The notes: generated by a model from the letters alone, not told the origin. Shown: positions 26,967 through 35,992, counted from the stretch's first letter. The stretch is 64,000 bases of DNA from Mesorhizobium tianshanense (GCF_007830515.1 NZ_VLKT01000022.1:52500-116499); one strand, 5' to 3'. Numbers and translations are program-made.

Positions 26967-28064
26967 TCAGACCAGCTCGACGGTCCGCCCTTCTTCGATG
27001 CTCTGCTCGGCGGCAAGCACGATGCGCAAGCTGTTGACCGCCGCATTCATCTGCTCGGACAGATCGAGATCCTCGCGGATGGCGCGCAGGAAGAACGCCT
27101 GCTCGCGGTCGCAAAGCTCCTGGTGGCCGGGCTCGTCCTCCATGCTGACGATCTCGTCCGGCTTGCTGAAGTTCTTGTCGCCGTCGACTTGGGCGTAGTG
27201 AATCTTGAGCGCATCTGTCTTGGTGTGCCGGTCGATATCGGCGGAGTCGGACACCTTGGCCAGTTCGGCTGCACTGCTCGCCTGCTGGCCGGCGACGATC
27301 GAGACCGCGCCCTTGGGGCCGACCACGTCCTTCACGAAATAGGCCGTTTCGCTCATCATCGGCCCCCAGCCCGCCTCGTACCAGCCGACCGAACCGTCAT
27401 CGAAGGAGACATGCAGGTGGCCGTAATTCTGCTTGGCGGCATCCGCCCACAATTTGGCGCCGATGCCGTGGACGCGGACCGGCTTGGCGCCGGTCAGCTG
27501 GCACATGACGTCGACATAGTGGACGCCGCAATCGACGATCGGGATCAGCGAGTCGATCAGGTTCTTGTGCCAGTGCCAGGCGCTGCCGCTGCTCTGCTGA
27601 TTGAGGTTGAGCCGCATGACCAACGGCTTGCCGAGCGTCTTGCCGACCTCGATGAACTTGATCCATGAGGGATGGACTCGCAGGATATAGCCGAGCACCA
27701 GCTTTCGGTACTTCGCCCGCGCCGCGGCGACGACCTTTTCGGCGTCCTCGATGTTGGTGGCGAGCGGCTTTTCCATGAACACGTGGCAATTGGCGTCGAT
27801 CGCCTTCAACGCGTATTCGGCATGCGTGTTGGGCCAGCTGTTGATGGAAACGGCGTCCGGCCTGGTCTCCTTCAGCGCCTGGTCGAAATCCTCGTAGAGC
27901 GGGTAGCCGGCTAATTCCGCTGGGATCTTTGTGTTGCTCTTGATCGAGCGGCTCATGATGCCGACGATCTCGAAGCCGTCCGATCGATGGTAGGCGCTGG
28001 CATGCGACGCGCCCATATTGCCCAGCCCCACCACCAGCACTTTCACCTTGTCGGTCAAGGCCAC
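26967..28064 (-). CDS. Gfo/Idh/MocA-family oxidoreductase
   Basis: 365-residue NAD(P)-dependent sugar or polyol oxidoreductase. Rossmann loop VLVVGLGNMGASHA (9-22), the EKPL motif in VFMEKPLATN (about 96-105), and the C-terminal segment with the catalytic-type VDCGVHYVDVMCQLTG. It follows the ABC binding protein gene by 66 bases on the same strand and probably acts on the imported compound or a breakdown product. Substrate unknown. Confidence 0.9.
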   Translation of the reverse strand: MALTDKVKVLVVGLGNMGASHASAYHRSDGFEIVGIMSRSIKSNTKIPAELAGYPLYEDFDQALKETRPDAVSINSWPNTHAEYALKAIDANCHVFMEKPLATNIEDAEKVVAAARAKYRKLVLGYILRVHPSWIKFIEVGKTLGKPLVMRLNLNQQSSGSAWHWHKNLIDSLIPIVDCGVHYVDVMCQLTGAKPVRVHGIGAKLWADAAKQNYGHLHVSFDDGSVGWYEAGWGPMMSETAYFVKDVVGPKGAVSIVAGQQASSAAELAKVSDSADIDRHTKTDALKIHYAQVDGDKNFSKPDEIVSMEDEPGHQELCDREQAFFLRAIREDLDLSEQMNAAVNSLRIVLAAEQSIEEGRTVELV

Positions 28065-28130
28065 CTCCCTTTTATTGATTGGTTGGGGCGGCGACTGGGT
28101 CGCCGCCCGGTTGCTCGTTTGCCGAGCGCC

Positions 28131-29303
28131 TCACTTGACCGCCGAGTCGAAAAGATGCGCCTTGATCTTCTCCACGTCGAGCGCAGCAAAGCCTTCCGAC
28201 AGCTTGTACCCGTCGGCATCGGCCTTGACCTTGGCCTTGTCGAAATCATTGGCCGGGCCGATCAGCTCGTTGGTGCAGACGTCGTCGGCCTTCACCGGGC
28301 TGGTGATCTGGCCGATCTTGTGGATCTCGTCGAAGAAGCCCTGCCAGCTCGCCATATCGTGCGAGCCCCAGCCTTCGCGCTTGTCCATGTCGCCGCGGAA
28401 GACGTTGATCTGCTGCAGGATCGAGGTGGTGCCGAGCTCAGGCCCGAGATTCTTGGCCAGCGTCGGGAACTGCTCGAACACCGCTTCGACGGCGGCACGT
28501 GGATTCTGGTAGCCGAATTCGAGGCCCATCGCCCAGCCGCGCAGGTATTTTTCCAGGAACGCCTTGCGGTCGGGGTCCTCGAGATCGACCGCCCGCACGA
28601 CGAAAGTGTTCGCCGGCAGCTTCGAATTCTGCACGCCGAGCCAGTATTCGAAGTCGAGGCTCTTGGCGATCCATTCGGCGCGTAAGCCTTCCCACGATAG
28701 CGCAGCATCGCCCTGGCCGCCGGCCAATGCGGTGCCCCAGGTTGGCCAGCCGGCTTCGACATATTTCACCTTCTTGATGTCGACGCCTTGCGCCGCCAGC
28801 AACGGATCGGTGATAGACTGCCATGCGGCGGAGCCGAGCAGGATGGTCTTGCCTTCGAGTTGCTTCAGGTCGTTCGTTCCCTCGCCCTTGCGGAAGGCGA
28901 AGCTGAACGTGTCGCGCGCGCCCATGTGGAACACGGATTTGAGCTTCATGCCGTTCTGAATGGCGAAGGAAAAGACGCCCGGGGAAGGGAAGCCCATGTC
29001 GGCTTGGCCGACATCGACGAACTTCACCGTCGCGGTGCCATCCGACGGGCCCGGCTGCATGTCGGTGTCGAGATCACCGAAATAGCCAGCTTTCTTGGCG
29101 GCCCAATAGGGATAATCGTCGAGCACTTCGAGCGTGCCGCGCGGGGAAATCCAGGTGAATTTGCCGTAGGGCTCGGCCTGCGCCCTGAACCCGGAGGCGC
29201 CGAGCGCGGTGGCCGTCACTAGGCCGGCGCCGGTCACCTGCAGGAAGGTGCGGCGGCTGATACTCGCTCTTATCGCTATGTCGATGGAACTTTCTTTGAT
29301 CAT
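28131..29303 (-). CDS. NitT/TauT-type ABC substrate-binding protein, Tat-exported
   Basis: 390 residues. A Tat signal (SISRRTFLQVTGAGLVTATALG, residues about 14-35) marks folded export. The mature domain contains KFVDVGQADMGFPSPGVFSFAIQNG and a SsuA/TauA-like fold, and is related to nitrate, sulfonate and pyrimidine-precursor binding proteins. Its partners are the permease and ATPase just upstream. The ligand is not deducible. Confidence 0.85.
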   Translation of the reverse strand: MIKESSIDIAIRASISRRTFLQVTGAGLVTATALGASGFRAQAEPYGKFTWISPRGTLEVLDDYPYWAAKKAGYFGDLDTDMQPGPSDGTATVKFVDVGQADMGFPSPGVFSFAIQNGMKLKSVFHMGARDTFSFAFRKGEGTNDLKQLEGKTILLGSAAWQSITDPLLAAQGVDIKKVKYVEAGWPTWGTALAGGQGDAALSWEGLRAEWIAKSLDFEYWLGVQNSKLPANTFVVRAVDLEDPDRKAFLEKYLRGWAMGLEFGYQNPRAAVEAVFEQFPTLAKNLGPELGTTSILQQINVFRGDMDKREGWGSHDMASWQGFFDEIHKIGQITSPVKADDVCTNELIGPANDFDKAKVKADADGYKLSEGFAALDVEKIKAHLFDSAVK

Positions 29304-29374
29304 GGCATTCCCCTTTTCGTTGATTGCTCGTTTGCCCTGCCGCCCGCCTCCCGGGCGCCATCACTCCCCTGTGC

Positions 29375-30235
29375 TCACGCCTCCCAGCTCGCCCACTTCT
29401 TGCCGATCAGGAAGAAGAACACGTAGATGAGGATGCCGAGGGTCGAGAGGATCAAAACCACCGCGAAGAACTGCGGCATCTGGATCATCGACGAATAGGT
29501 GGTCAGCCGGTTGCCGAGGCCGAAGCCGCCGCCGACCATCTCGGCGCCGACCGCGGTCAAAAGCCCGAAGATCGCGCCGATCATCAGGCCGACGAGGATC
29601 ATCGGCAGCGCCATCGGCGCCCGGATCTTCCAGAATATCTGCAAGGTGCTGGCGCCATAGGAACGCGCCAGCGCGATCTTGGCGCTGTCGACGCGGCGAA
29701 AGCCTGTCGCCGCATTGATCATCACCATCGGGCCGGCGGCCAGCGCCACCGCGATGATGCGCGGCGTGTAGCCGAAGCCGAAGCGCAGGATCAGAAGCGG
29801 CACCAGCGCCAGCATCGGTGTAGTGACCAAGAGCAGGATGTACGGTGCTACGATCTTTTCGGCGAAGGGAAATTGCGTGATCACAGCGGCCATCACCAAG
29901 CCGATGATGGCGCCGATCGCAAAGCCGGAAACAAGTTCCACCAGCGTGTAGCCGAGATGCGGCGCAATCAGCGGGAACTCGTCGAACAGCGCGTAGGCGA
30001 TCGCGCTTGGCCCCGGCATGATGTAGTGCGGCACGTTGAACAGCCGCAGCGCCAGCTCGATGCCGCCGATGATGACCACCGCAACGGCGATTATGGCGGC
30101 GACTTCCGCACCCGACCTGATGCCGGGGCCGCTGGCGAAGGCCGAAAGATTGGTCAGGCTGACGTCATGCCCATCGCCGGCCTTGGCGCCCGCCTTGGCC
30201 TTGGAGAATTCCGGGATGGCGTCGTCTCCGCTCAC
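29375..30235 (-). CDS. NitT/TauT-type ABC transporter permease
   Basis: 286-residue inner-membrane permease of the SsuC/TauC group, with about six membrane segments. The EAA-like loop is RVDSAKIALARSYGASTLQIFWKI. Start is the GTG at 30235, overlapping the ATPase stop (GTGA); the frame continues upstream as a shadow of the ATPase. The N-terminal 40 residues are hydrophilic. Confidence 0.9.
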   Translation of the reverse strand: MSGDDAIPEFSKAKAGAKAGDGHDVSLTNLSAFASGPGIRSGAEVAAIIAVAVVIIGGIELALRLFNVPHYIMPGPSAIAYALFDEFPLIAPHLGYTLVELVSGFAIGAIIGLVMAAVITQFPFAEKIVAPYILLLVTTPMLALVPLLILRFGFGYTPRIIAVALAAGPMVMINAATGFRRVDSAKIALARSYGASTLQIFWKIRAPMALPMILVGLMIGAIFGLLTAVGAEMVGGGFGLGNRLTTYSSMIQMPQFFAVVLILSTLGILIYVFFFLIGKKWASWEA

Positions 30236-31059
30236 GGCCTGATCCTCACAATTTCGGCGGTGGCGCGCTCCCGCGCCTTCGGCCGCGCGCGCTCGCCGAC
30301 AATGTCCATCTTGATCGTGTTGGTGAGGTCGAAGACCTCCTTCGTCGCCATGATCTCCAGCGAGCGCGGGCGCGGGAACGGCACGCGATATTCCTTGGCG
30401 ACGCGCCCCGGCCGCGCGCTCAGCACCACCACCCTGTCGGACAGGAAGATCGCCTCCTCGATGCTGTGGGTGATGAAGACGATGGTGGTTTTCGTATCGA
30501 GCCATATCTCCTCGACGAGACGGTTCATCTCCTCGCGGGTAAAACTGTCGAGCGCGCCGAACGGCTCGTCCATCAAAAGGACGGACGGTTTCAGCGCCAG
30601 CGCCCGCACGATCGCGGCGCGCTGCTGCATGCCGCCCGAAAGCTCGCGCGGAAACTTGCCGCCGAAGCCGTCGAGCCCGACGCGGTGGATGAGATGCGCG
30701 ATCCAGGCGCGATCCGGCTTCTCGCCCTTGATCTCGAAAGGAAAATGGATGTTGGCGTCGAGATTGCGCCAAGGCAGCAGGTTTGCCTCCTGGAAGACGA
30801 TGCCGATGTCCGGGTGCGGACCGGTGATCTCTTTGCCATCGAGCCGGATTGCGCCGCTGGTCAGCCGATGCAGCCCGGACATCGACCATAAAAGCGTCGT
30901 CTTGCCGCAGCCGGAGGGCCCGACGATCGAGACGATCTCATTGGCATGGACGTCGAGGCTGCAGCGGTCCAGCGCCAAAAGGTCGCCGGAAGCCGTATGA
31001 TAGATCTTGGTCGCGTCCTGCACGCCAAGCTTCGAGGTTTTTGCACTGCCCGCGTTCAT
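30232..31059 (-). CDS. NitT/TauT-type ABC transporter ATPase
   Basis: 275-residue ATPase of the SsuB/TauB group: Walker A GPSGCGKTT, Q loop FQEANLLPW, signature LSGGMQQRAAIVRAL, Walker B VLLMDEPFGALD and switch ITHSIEEAIFLSDRV. There is no C-terminal TOBE domain, as expected for this group. The ATG at 31059 follows CCGAGGGG; an ATG 48 bases upstream is less likely. First gene of the minus-strand operon ATPase-permease-binding protein-Gfo/Idh-amidase, divergent from rpiR. Confidence 0.92.
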   Translation of the reverse strand: MNAGSAKTSKLGVQDATKIYHTASGDLLALDRCSLDVHANEIVSIVGPSGCGKTTLLWSMSGLHRLTSGAIRLDGKEITGPHPDIGIVFQEANLLPWRNLDANIHFPFEIKGEKPDRAWIAHLIHRVGLDGFGGKFPRELSGGMQQRAAIVRALALKPSVLLMDEPFGALDSFTREEMNRLVEEIWLDTKTTIVFITHSIEEAIFLSDRVVVLSARPGRVAKEYRVPFPRPRSLEIMATKEVFDLTNTIKMDIVGERARPKARERATAEIVRIRP

Positions 31060-31212
31060 GCGCCCCTCGGGGATTGCGCGATGATCCAATGGGTCATCCA
31101 TCCGCAAAAATCAGTCTGTAACTATCCTACTTTACTGTCAAGCGGCGACCGTGCCTCTAGTCTGCGAGATCGTTTATGCCGCGCCTATGCCATTGTTTAA
31201 ATTCGCTTTTCT

Positions 31213-31243
31213 ATTTCTTGAAATGCTTGTTGCTTTCCTACAT
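31213..31243. promoter_or_regulatory. Candidate operator in the ABC / rpiR divergent region
   Basis: ATTTC-TT-GAAAT (31213-31224) is a small palindrome, followed by TGTTGCTTTCCTACA (31229-31243). That 15-base word differs at two adjacent positions from TGTTGCTTTATTACA in the ridA/SDR divergent region. Binding by the adjacent RpiR protein is an inference. Confidence 0.45.
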
Positions 31244-31331
31244 ACTTCGCAAGCAAGCCGCGTGAGGCGGAGCAGGCAAGCGATGCGCAAACATGGTAGA
31301 GGTCGAGTTCCACGAACGGCAGGGATGACTC

Positions 31332-32291
31332 ATGATCGAAGCTGACCGCCAGGGGCCGCCGACCTCCGACGGCGACCCCGATGGGCGCGATCCGGATGGA
31401 CGCGATCATGTCAGGCGCATACCCGACATCATCTCGCTGGTGAAGGATTCCTATGGCGACCTCCGCCCGGCGGAGCGACGCGTCGCCGACGTCGTGCTCG
31501 ACGACGTCAGGTTCGCGGTCGACGCTTCCAATGCGGCGCTTGCCCAGAAAGCTCAGGTCAGCGAACCCACCGTGACCCGGTTCTGCCGCGCCATCGGCTG
31601 CGAGGGCGTGCGCGACTTCAAGCTGAAGCTGGCGCAGAGCCTTGTCGTCGGCGCGCTCTATCTGAGCAAGCCGCCGCCCACCAGCAGCGACAACGGGATG
31701 CCGTTCTGGAATGCCGTGTTCGGCGAGGCCCGCCGGGCGCTGCAGGAGGCCGAACGGCAGCTTGATCCGGCACAGCTGGTGAAGGCGGCCGAGCTCATCG
31801 CCAAGGCGCGCCAGGTCACGGTGTTCGGCCTCGGCGGCAGTTCCTCGGCGCTGGCGCAGGAAACCCAGTACCGGCTGTTTCGCTACGGCATTACAGTGAG
31901 CGCCCAGTGCGACCCGTATCTGATGCGGATGACCGCCTCGACCTTGAAGCCCAGCGATCTGGTGATCGCTATTTCGGCGACGGGGCGCACGCGCGAGGTG
32001 ATCGAGGCCGTCGAACTTGCCAAGCACTACCGCGCCAACGCGATCGGCGTGACCGCGCCCGACACCGACCTGGCCCGCGCCTGCGACGTCAGGCTGACGG
32101 TCGCGGTGCCCGAATATCCCGACACGCTGAAGCCGACGGCCTCGCGGTTCGCCTTCCTGGCCGTCATCGACCTGATGGCGGTGGCGGCGGCCTACAAGCT
32201 CGACGGCTCGGCCCGCGAAACGGTTCGCCGCATCAAATACAACGCCCAGATACATAGGACGGGCAAGGAGATGGAGCCGCTTGGGGATTGA
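31332..32291 (+). CDS. MurR/RpiR-family transcriptional regulator
   Basis: 319 residues. An RpiR helix-turn-helix (about 35-110; ALAQKAQVSEPTVTRFCRAIGCEG) is followed by a SIS sugar-phosphate-binding domain (about 140-285; VTVFGLGGSSSALAQETQYRLFRYG and LVIAISATGRTREVIEAVELAK). The effector is probably a phosphorylated sugar or related acid. It is divergent from the NitT-type ABC operon and upstream of the monooxygenase fusion, so it likely controls both. Confidence 0.92.
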   Translation: MIEADRQGPPTSDGDPDGRDPDGRDHVRRIPDIISLVKDSYGDLRPAERRVADVVLDDVRFAVDASNAALAQKAQVSEPTVTRFCRAIGCEGVRDFKLKLAQSLVVGALYLSKPPPTSSDNGMPFWNAVFGEARRALQEAERQLDPAQLVKAAELIAKARQVTVFGLGGSSSALAQETQYRLFRYGITVSAQCDPYLMRMTASTLKPSDLVIAISATGRTREVIEAVELAKHYRANAIGVTAPDTDLARACDVRLTVAVPEYPDTLKPTASRFAFLAVIDLMAVAAAYKLDGSARETVRRIKYNAQIHRTGKEMEPLGD

Positions 32292-32296
32292 AGGCC

Positions 32297-32374
32297 CCTC
32301 ATCCGGCCGCTTCGCGGCCACCTTCTCCCCGGCGGGCAGAGGTCAGCCGAGCGAAGCGGAGGCTGGATGAGGGA
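32297..32374. repeat. Palindromic intergenic element
   Basis: CCCTCATCC (32297-32305) and GGATGAGGG (32366-32374) are perfect inverse arms, with inner GGCCGC-TTC-GCGGCC. It belongs to the same family as the element at 42640-42751. Situated between rpiR and the monooxygenase gene on one strand. Confidence 0.75.
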
Positions 32375-32405
32375 AGCGCCGACTTGAAAGGAAGAAGGAC
32401 AACAG

Positions 32406-34187
32406 ATGCTCGACATGGCACCATCGAAACAGGCGGCCACCTGGCTTTCCTCCCTCGCCCGCGCGCTCGAGGCGGGCGACGTCGAGGCCGCGACCAACCT
32501 TTTCGTCGAGGATTGCTACTGGCGCGACCTGCTGACCTTCACCTGGAATATCAAGACCATGGAAGGCCGCGCGGCGATCCGCGACATGCTGGAAGCCACG
32601 CTGGCGACGACAAAGCCGACCGCCTGGCAGCTCAGCGGCGAGGCGAGCTCGGACGACGGCATCGTCGAGGCCTGGTTCACCTTCGAGACGTCGTCGGCCT
32701 GGGGCCAGGGCGTTCTGCGCCTGGCAGAGGGCCGGTGCCGAACGCTGTTCACGGCGATGAGCGATCTCAGGGGCTTTGAAGAACGCAAGGGACCCGCGCG
32801 GCCTCTGGGCGTCCGCCATAAGGCCGATCCGGATCGAGAGACCTGGGCAGAGGCGAGGGTGCGCGAAGCGCGCGACCTCGGCGCCAACGAGCAACCCTAC
32901 TGCCTGGTCATCGGCGGCGGCCAGGGCGGCATCATGCTGGGGGCGCGGCTGCGGCAGCTCGGCGTGCCGGCCATCGTCATCGAGAAGAACGCTCAAGCCG
33001 GCGATTCCTGGCGCAACCGCTATCGCTCGCTCGTGCTGCACGACCCGGTCTGGTACGACCATCTGCCCTACATCCCGTTTCCCGAAAACTGGCCGGTGTT
33101 CACGCCCAAGGACAAGATGGGCGACTGGCTCGAAATGTACACGCGCGTCATGGAACTCAACTACTGGACCTCGACGAGATGCGTCAGCGCGTCCTACGAC
33201 GAGGCCGAGAAGGTCTGGACGGTCGAGGTCAATCGAGCCGGCCAGCGCATCACGCTGAAGCCGAAGCACATTGTCTTTGCGACCGGCGCCTATGGCCCGC
33301 CCAGGCGGATCGACCTGCCGGGCGCCGATGTTTTCCACGGCGAGATCCTGCACTCCAGCCAATATTCCAGCGGCGAGAAATTCCGCGGCAGACGCGTTGC
33401 CGTCATCGGCGCGGCGAGTTCGGGACATGACGTCAGCGTCGACCTGTGGGAGAGCGGCGCTGAGGTGACCATGATCCAGCGCTCGCCGACGACGGTCGTC
33501 AAGTCCGACACCCTGATGGAGGTGGGGTTCGAAATCTTTTCGGAAGATGCGCTGGCCCGCGGCATAACCACAGAGAAGGCCGACATGATCGTCGCGTCGA
33601 CACCCTTCGCGCTGCTGCCGCAAAGCCAGCGGGCGCTCTATGACATCATCAAGGCGCGCGACGCGGCATTCTACGATCGCTTGCGCGGCTCAGGCTTCGC
33701 CATCGATTTCGGCGACGACGAGACCGGGCTGCTGATGAAGGCCTACCGCACCGGCTCGGGCTATTACATCGACGTCGGCGCCTCGGATCTGATCATCGAT
33801 GGTGAGATCGGCGTCCGCAGCGGCGTCGAGATCAAATCGCTGACGCCGGCCGGGATCCTGTTCGACGACGGCACCGAACTGGCGGCTGATGCCATCATCT
33901 CCTGCACCGGCTATCAATCGATGAACGAGACGGTAGCAGCGATCGTCTCGCGCGAGGTCGCCAACAGGGTCGGCCCGTGCTGGGGGCTGGGCTCCGGCAC
34001 CAGGGGCGATCCGGGTCCGTGGCAGGGCGAATTGCGCAACATGTGGAAGCCGACGGCGCAGGAAGCGCTATGGTTCCACGGCGGCAATCTCGCACTGTCG
34101 CGTTTCTATTCGAAATTCGTGGCGCTGCAGATCAAGGCGCGCATGGAAGGCATTGCGACGCCGGTTTACGGAGCGCCAGGGCAGTAA
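32406..34187 (+). CDS. NTF2-like domain - flavin-containing monooxygenase fusion
   Basis: 593 residues. The first about 135 residues look like an NTF2/SnoaL fold (LEAGDVEAATNLFVEDCYWRDLLTFTWNIK...). From about 160 the protein is a flavin monooxygenase of the YUCCA-like FMO group: FAD loop VIGGGQGGIMLGARL, the NADPH-binding loop VAVIGAASSGHDVSVDL, and IISCTGYQSM near the end. It probably oxygenates a small organic compound; the NTF2 part could bind the substrate. Start ATG at 32406. Co-directional with rpiR and the SnoaL-like gene downstream. Confidence 0.87.
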   Translation: MLDMAPSKQAATWLSSLARALEAGDVEAATNLFVEDCYWRDLLTFTWNIKTMEGRAAIRDMLEATLATTKPTAWQLSGEASSDDGIVEAWFTFETSSAWGQGVLRLAEGRCRTLFTAMSDLRGFEERKGPARPLGVRHKADPDRETWAEARVREARDLGANEQPYCLVIGGGQGGIMLGARLRQLGVPAIVIEKNAQAGDSWRNRYRSLVLHDPVWYDHLPYIPFPENWPVFTPKDKMGDWLEMYTRVMELNYWTSTRCVSASYDEAEKVWTVEVNRAGQRITLKPKHIVFATGAYGPPRRIDLPGADVFHGEILHSSQYSSGEKFRGRRVAVIGAASSGHDVSVDLWESGAEVTMIQRSPTTVVKSDTLMEVGFEIFSEDALARGITTEKADMIVASTPFALLPQSQRALYDIIKARDAAFYDRLRGSGFAIDFGDDETGLLMKAYRTGSGYYIDVGASDLIIDGEIGVRSGVEIKSLTPAGILFDDGTELAADAIISCTGYQSMNETVAAIVSREVANRVGPCWGLGSGTRGDPGPWQGELRNMWKPTAQEALWFHGGNLALSRFYSKFVALQIKARMEGIATPVYGAPGQ

Positions 34188-34218
34188 GCCACTGTCCAGG
34201 GCAGATAGGGCAATCGCG

Positions 34219-34605
34219 GTGATCAAAACCAATCTCTCCGCCATCTACCGAGACTACATAGCCTGCCTGAACAAGCAGGACTGGCCGAAGCTGGGACAGT
34301 TCGTCCATGATGAAGCGATCCACAATGGTCGGCGGGTCGGGCTGTCAGGTTATCTCGAAATGCTGCGGAGAGACTTCGATGAAATTCCGGACCTTTATTT
34401 CGACGTCCAGATGCTGATTTCCGATCCGCCTTACATCGCTAGCCGGCTAGGCTTCGACTGCACGCCAAAGGGAGCGTTCCTTGGCCTCGACGTAAACGGA
34501 AAGAGAGTCTCCTTTGCCGAGAATGTGATCTATGAGTTTCGCGGCGAAAAGATCGTCCAGGTCTGGTCTGTCATAGACAAGGCGGCTATCGAAGCCCAGC
34601 TTTAG
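34219..34605 (+). CDS. SnoaL-like (NTF2-fold) ester cyclase-type protein
   Basis: 128-residue NTF2-fold protein of the SnoaL/ester cyclase group: AIYRDYIACLNKQDWPKLGQFVHDEAIHNGR, then PDLYFDVQMLISD and GKRVSFAENVIYEFRGEKIVQVWSVIDKAAI. These proteins range from polyketide cyclases to isomerase-like proteins; the activity is not assigned. Start is the GTG at 34219, 31 bases after the monooxygenase stop, with AGGG upstream; the longer frame would overlap the previous gene. Confidence 0.75.
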   Translation: MIKTNLSAIYRDYIACLNKQDWPKLGQFVHDEAIHNGRRVGLSGYLEMLRRDFDEIPDLYFDVQMLISDPPYIASRLGFDCTPKGAFLGLDVNGKRVSFAENVIYEFRGEKIVQVWSVIDKAAIEAQL

Positions 34606-34655
34606 GGCTGCCGCGTATCTCGTCACCACGCTCGCCACGACCACGCATAACCAAC

Positions 34656-34728
34656 GGGGCATGATAAATTCAGGGATGCCCACTCCGGAGTGGCGCCGAA
34701 ACGGCGGGTCAGTCGGAAATCATGCCCC
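34656..34728. repeat. 73-bp element with 10-bp perfect inverted ends
   Basis: GGGGCATGAT (34656-34665) and ATCATGCCCC (34719-34728) are exact inverse copies bounding a 73-base segment upstream of the ArsR gene. It resembles a miniature inverted-repeat element or IS remnant. No clear target-site duplication flanks it. Confidence 0.55.
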
Positions 34729-34792
34729 ACTTGACCAACACATATCTCAGCGTTTATACGCCGATCAATAGCCATAGGGTTATCAATCGCAA

Positions 34793-35116
34793 ATGCCCAA
34801 CACTCACGATGTGCTCTTCAGAACGCTCGCCGATCCGACCAGGCGGGCACTCTTTGAACGACTGTGCCGCGAAGGAGAACAGACGGTCGGCGCCCTCACG
34901 GCTCAGTCCGGGGTCTCACAACCGGCCGTGTCGAAGCATCTCGGCGTCCTGAGGCAGGCCGGGTTAGTGCGCGATCGCCATGAAGGTCGCCAGACGCACT
35001 ATAGTGCGCAACTCGGCGCGCTGGCTCCGCTGATCGACTGGACGAGCCAGATGGCCGGGTTCTGGCAGAGCCGCTTCGACGACCTCGAAGACCTGCTCAA
35101 AAGGATGGATCAGTGA
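34793..35116 (+). CDS. ArsR/SmtB-family transcriptional regulator
   Basis: 107-residue winged-helix repressor of the ArsR type: LFRTLADPTRRALFERLCREGEQTVGALTAQSGVSQPAVSKHLGVLRQAGLVRDRHEGRQ, of which VSQPAVSKHLGVLRQ is the recognition helix region. There is no metal-binding ELCV-CD box, so a non-metal signal is likely. It overlaps the next gene by four bases (GTGA). This pairing of ArsR with an SRPBCC protein is common. Confidence 0.92.
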   Translation: MPNTHDVLFRTLADPTRRALFERLCREGEQTVGALTAQSGVSQPAVSKHLGVLRQAGLVRDRHEGRQTHYSAQLGALAPLIDWTSQMAGFWQSRFDDLEDLLKRMDQ

Positions 35117-35523
35117 ACGAAACATCGACTGAAACGCTCTCCGTCGTTGTCGAACGGGAGATCGCTTATCCGCCGGAGAAGATCTGGCGCGCGCTCACGC
35201 AACCACACCTGATCGAGGAGTGGCTCATGAAGAACGACTTCAAGCCGTTGGCGAATCACCGTTTCAGTCTTCGCGCGGACTGGGGCGCTGTAGAGTGCCA
35301 GGTCCAGACGGTCGTGCCGAACAGAACGCTGACCTACACGTGGGATACCAAGGATCTCAAGAGCGTGGTCACCTGGACTCTCACCCCTACGAGCACGGGA
35401 GCCCATTTGCGTATGGAACAGTCGGGCTTCCGACTGGATCAGCAGCCTTACTTCCGGGGTGCCAAGGTTGGCTGGCCGAGGTTCTTTGAAAACCTGGAGC
35501 AGCTCTTGGCGCGGATAGACTGA
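35113..35523 (+). CDS. SRPBCC (AHSA1/START-like) protein
   Basis: 136-residue ligand-binding fold of the AHSA1/Bet v1-like group, with the family N-terminus (VVVEREIAYPPEKIWRALTQPHLIEEWLMKNDFKPLANHRFSLR) and the closing FFENLEQLL helix. Starts at the GTG overlapping the ArsR stop. A ligand or stress function is unknown; it is co-expressed with ArsR. Confidence 0.88.
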   Translation: MNETSTETLSVVVEREIAYPPEKIWRALTQPHLIEEWLMKNDFKPLANHRFSLRADWGAVECQVQTVVPNRTLTYTWDTKDLKSVVTWTLTPTSTGAHLRMEQSGFRLDQQPYFRGAKVGWPRFFENLEQLLARID

Positions 35524-35599
35524 AGTCTGCCGGCACAATTCACAGACAGACCCTGTTTACGGAGCGGCACGCCGCGAACGTGACGATGGAGGAACACCA

Positions 35600-35992
35600 A
35601 TGAAGATCAAGTTGACCAGTGTGTATGTGACCGACCAGGAAAAGGCGCTGCGCTTCTACACCGACGTGCTGGGCTTTACCAAGAAGGCCGATTTCAGCAA
35701 TGGGCCGTTCCGCTGGCTGACCGTGGCCTCACCCGATGAGCCGGACGGAACCGAGCTGCAACTCGCGGCCGACGACAACCCGGCGGCCAAGGCCTACCAG
35801 CAAGCCATATTTCAGCAGGGCCAGCCCGCGGTCATGTTCTTCACCGACGACGTCAAGGGCGACTACGATCGCATCAAAGTGCGCGGCGCCGAGTTCACCA
35901 TGCCGCCGACCGAGGTAACCGGCTCGACCATCGCCCAGCTGAGCGACACCTGCGGCAACCTCATTCAGATCACCCAGCTGGCGCGCTGGTAA
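35600..35992 (+). CDS. VOC (glyoxalase/bleomycin-resistance) family protein
   Basis: 130-residue vicinal-oxygen-chelate fold protein: VYVTDQEKALRFYTDVLGFTKKADF at the start and the terminal LSDTCGNLIQITQL, both typical. Metal-ligand residues are partly visible (Glu in TELQLA and near the end), but the exact ligands cannot be fixed. The preceding GGAGGAACACC is a good ribosome-binding site. Probably in one transcript with the ArsR-SRPBCC pair 76 bases upstream. Substrate unknown. Confidence 0.85.
   Translation: MKIKLTSVYVTDQEKALRFYTDVLGFTKKADFSNGPFRWLTVASPDEPDGTELQLAADDNPAAKAYQQAIFQQGQPAVMFFTDDVKGDYDRIKVRGAEFTMPPTEVTGSTIAQLSDTCGNLIQITQLARW

Noticed and set aside
29324..31000. Plus-strand open frame of 558 codons opposite the permease and ATPase
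   Set aside because: Shadow of two ABC transporter genes with clear Walker and EAA motifs.
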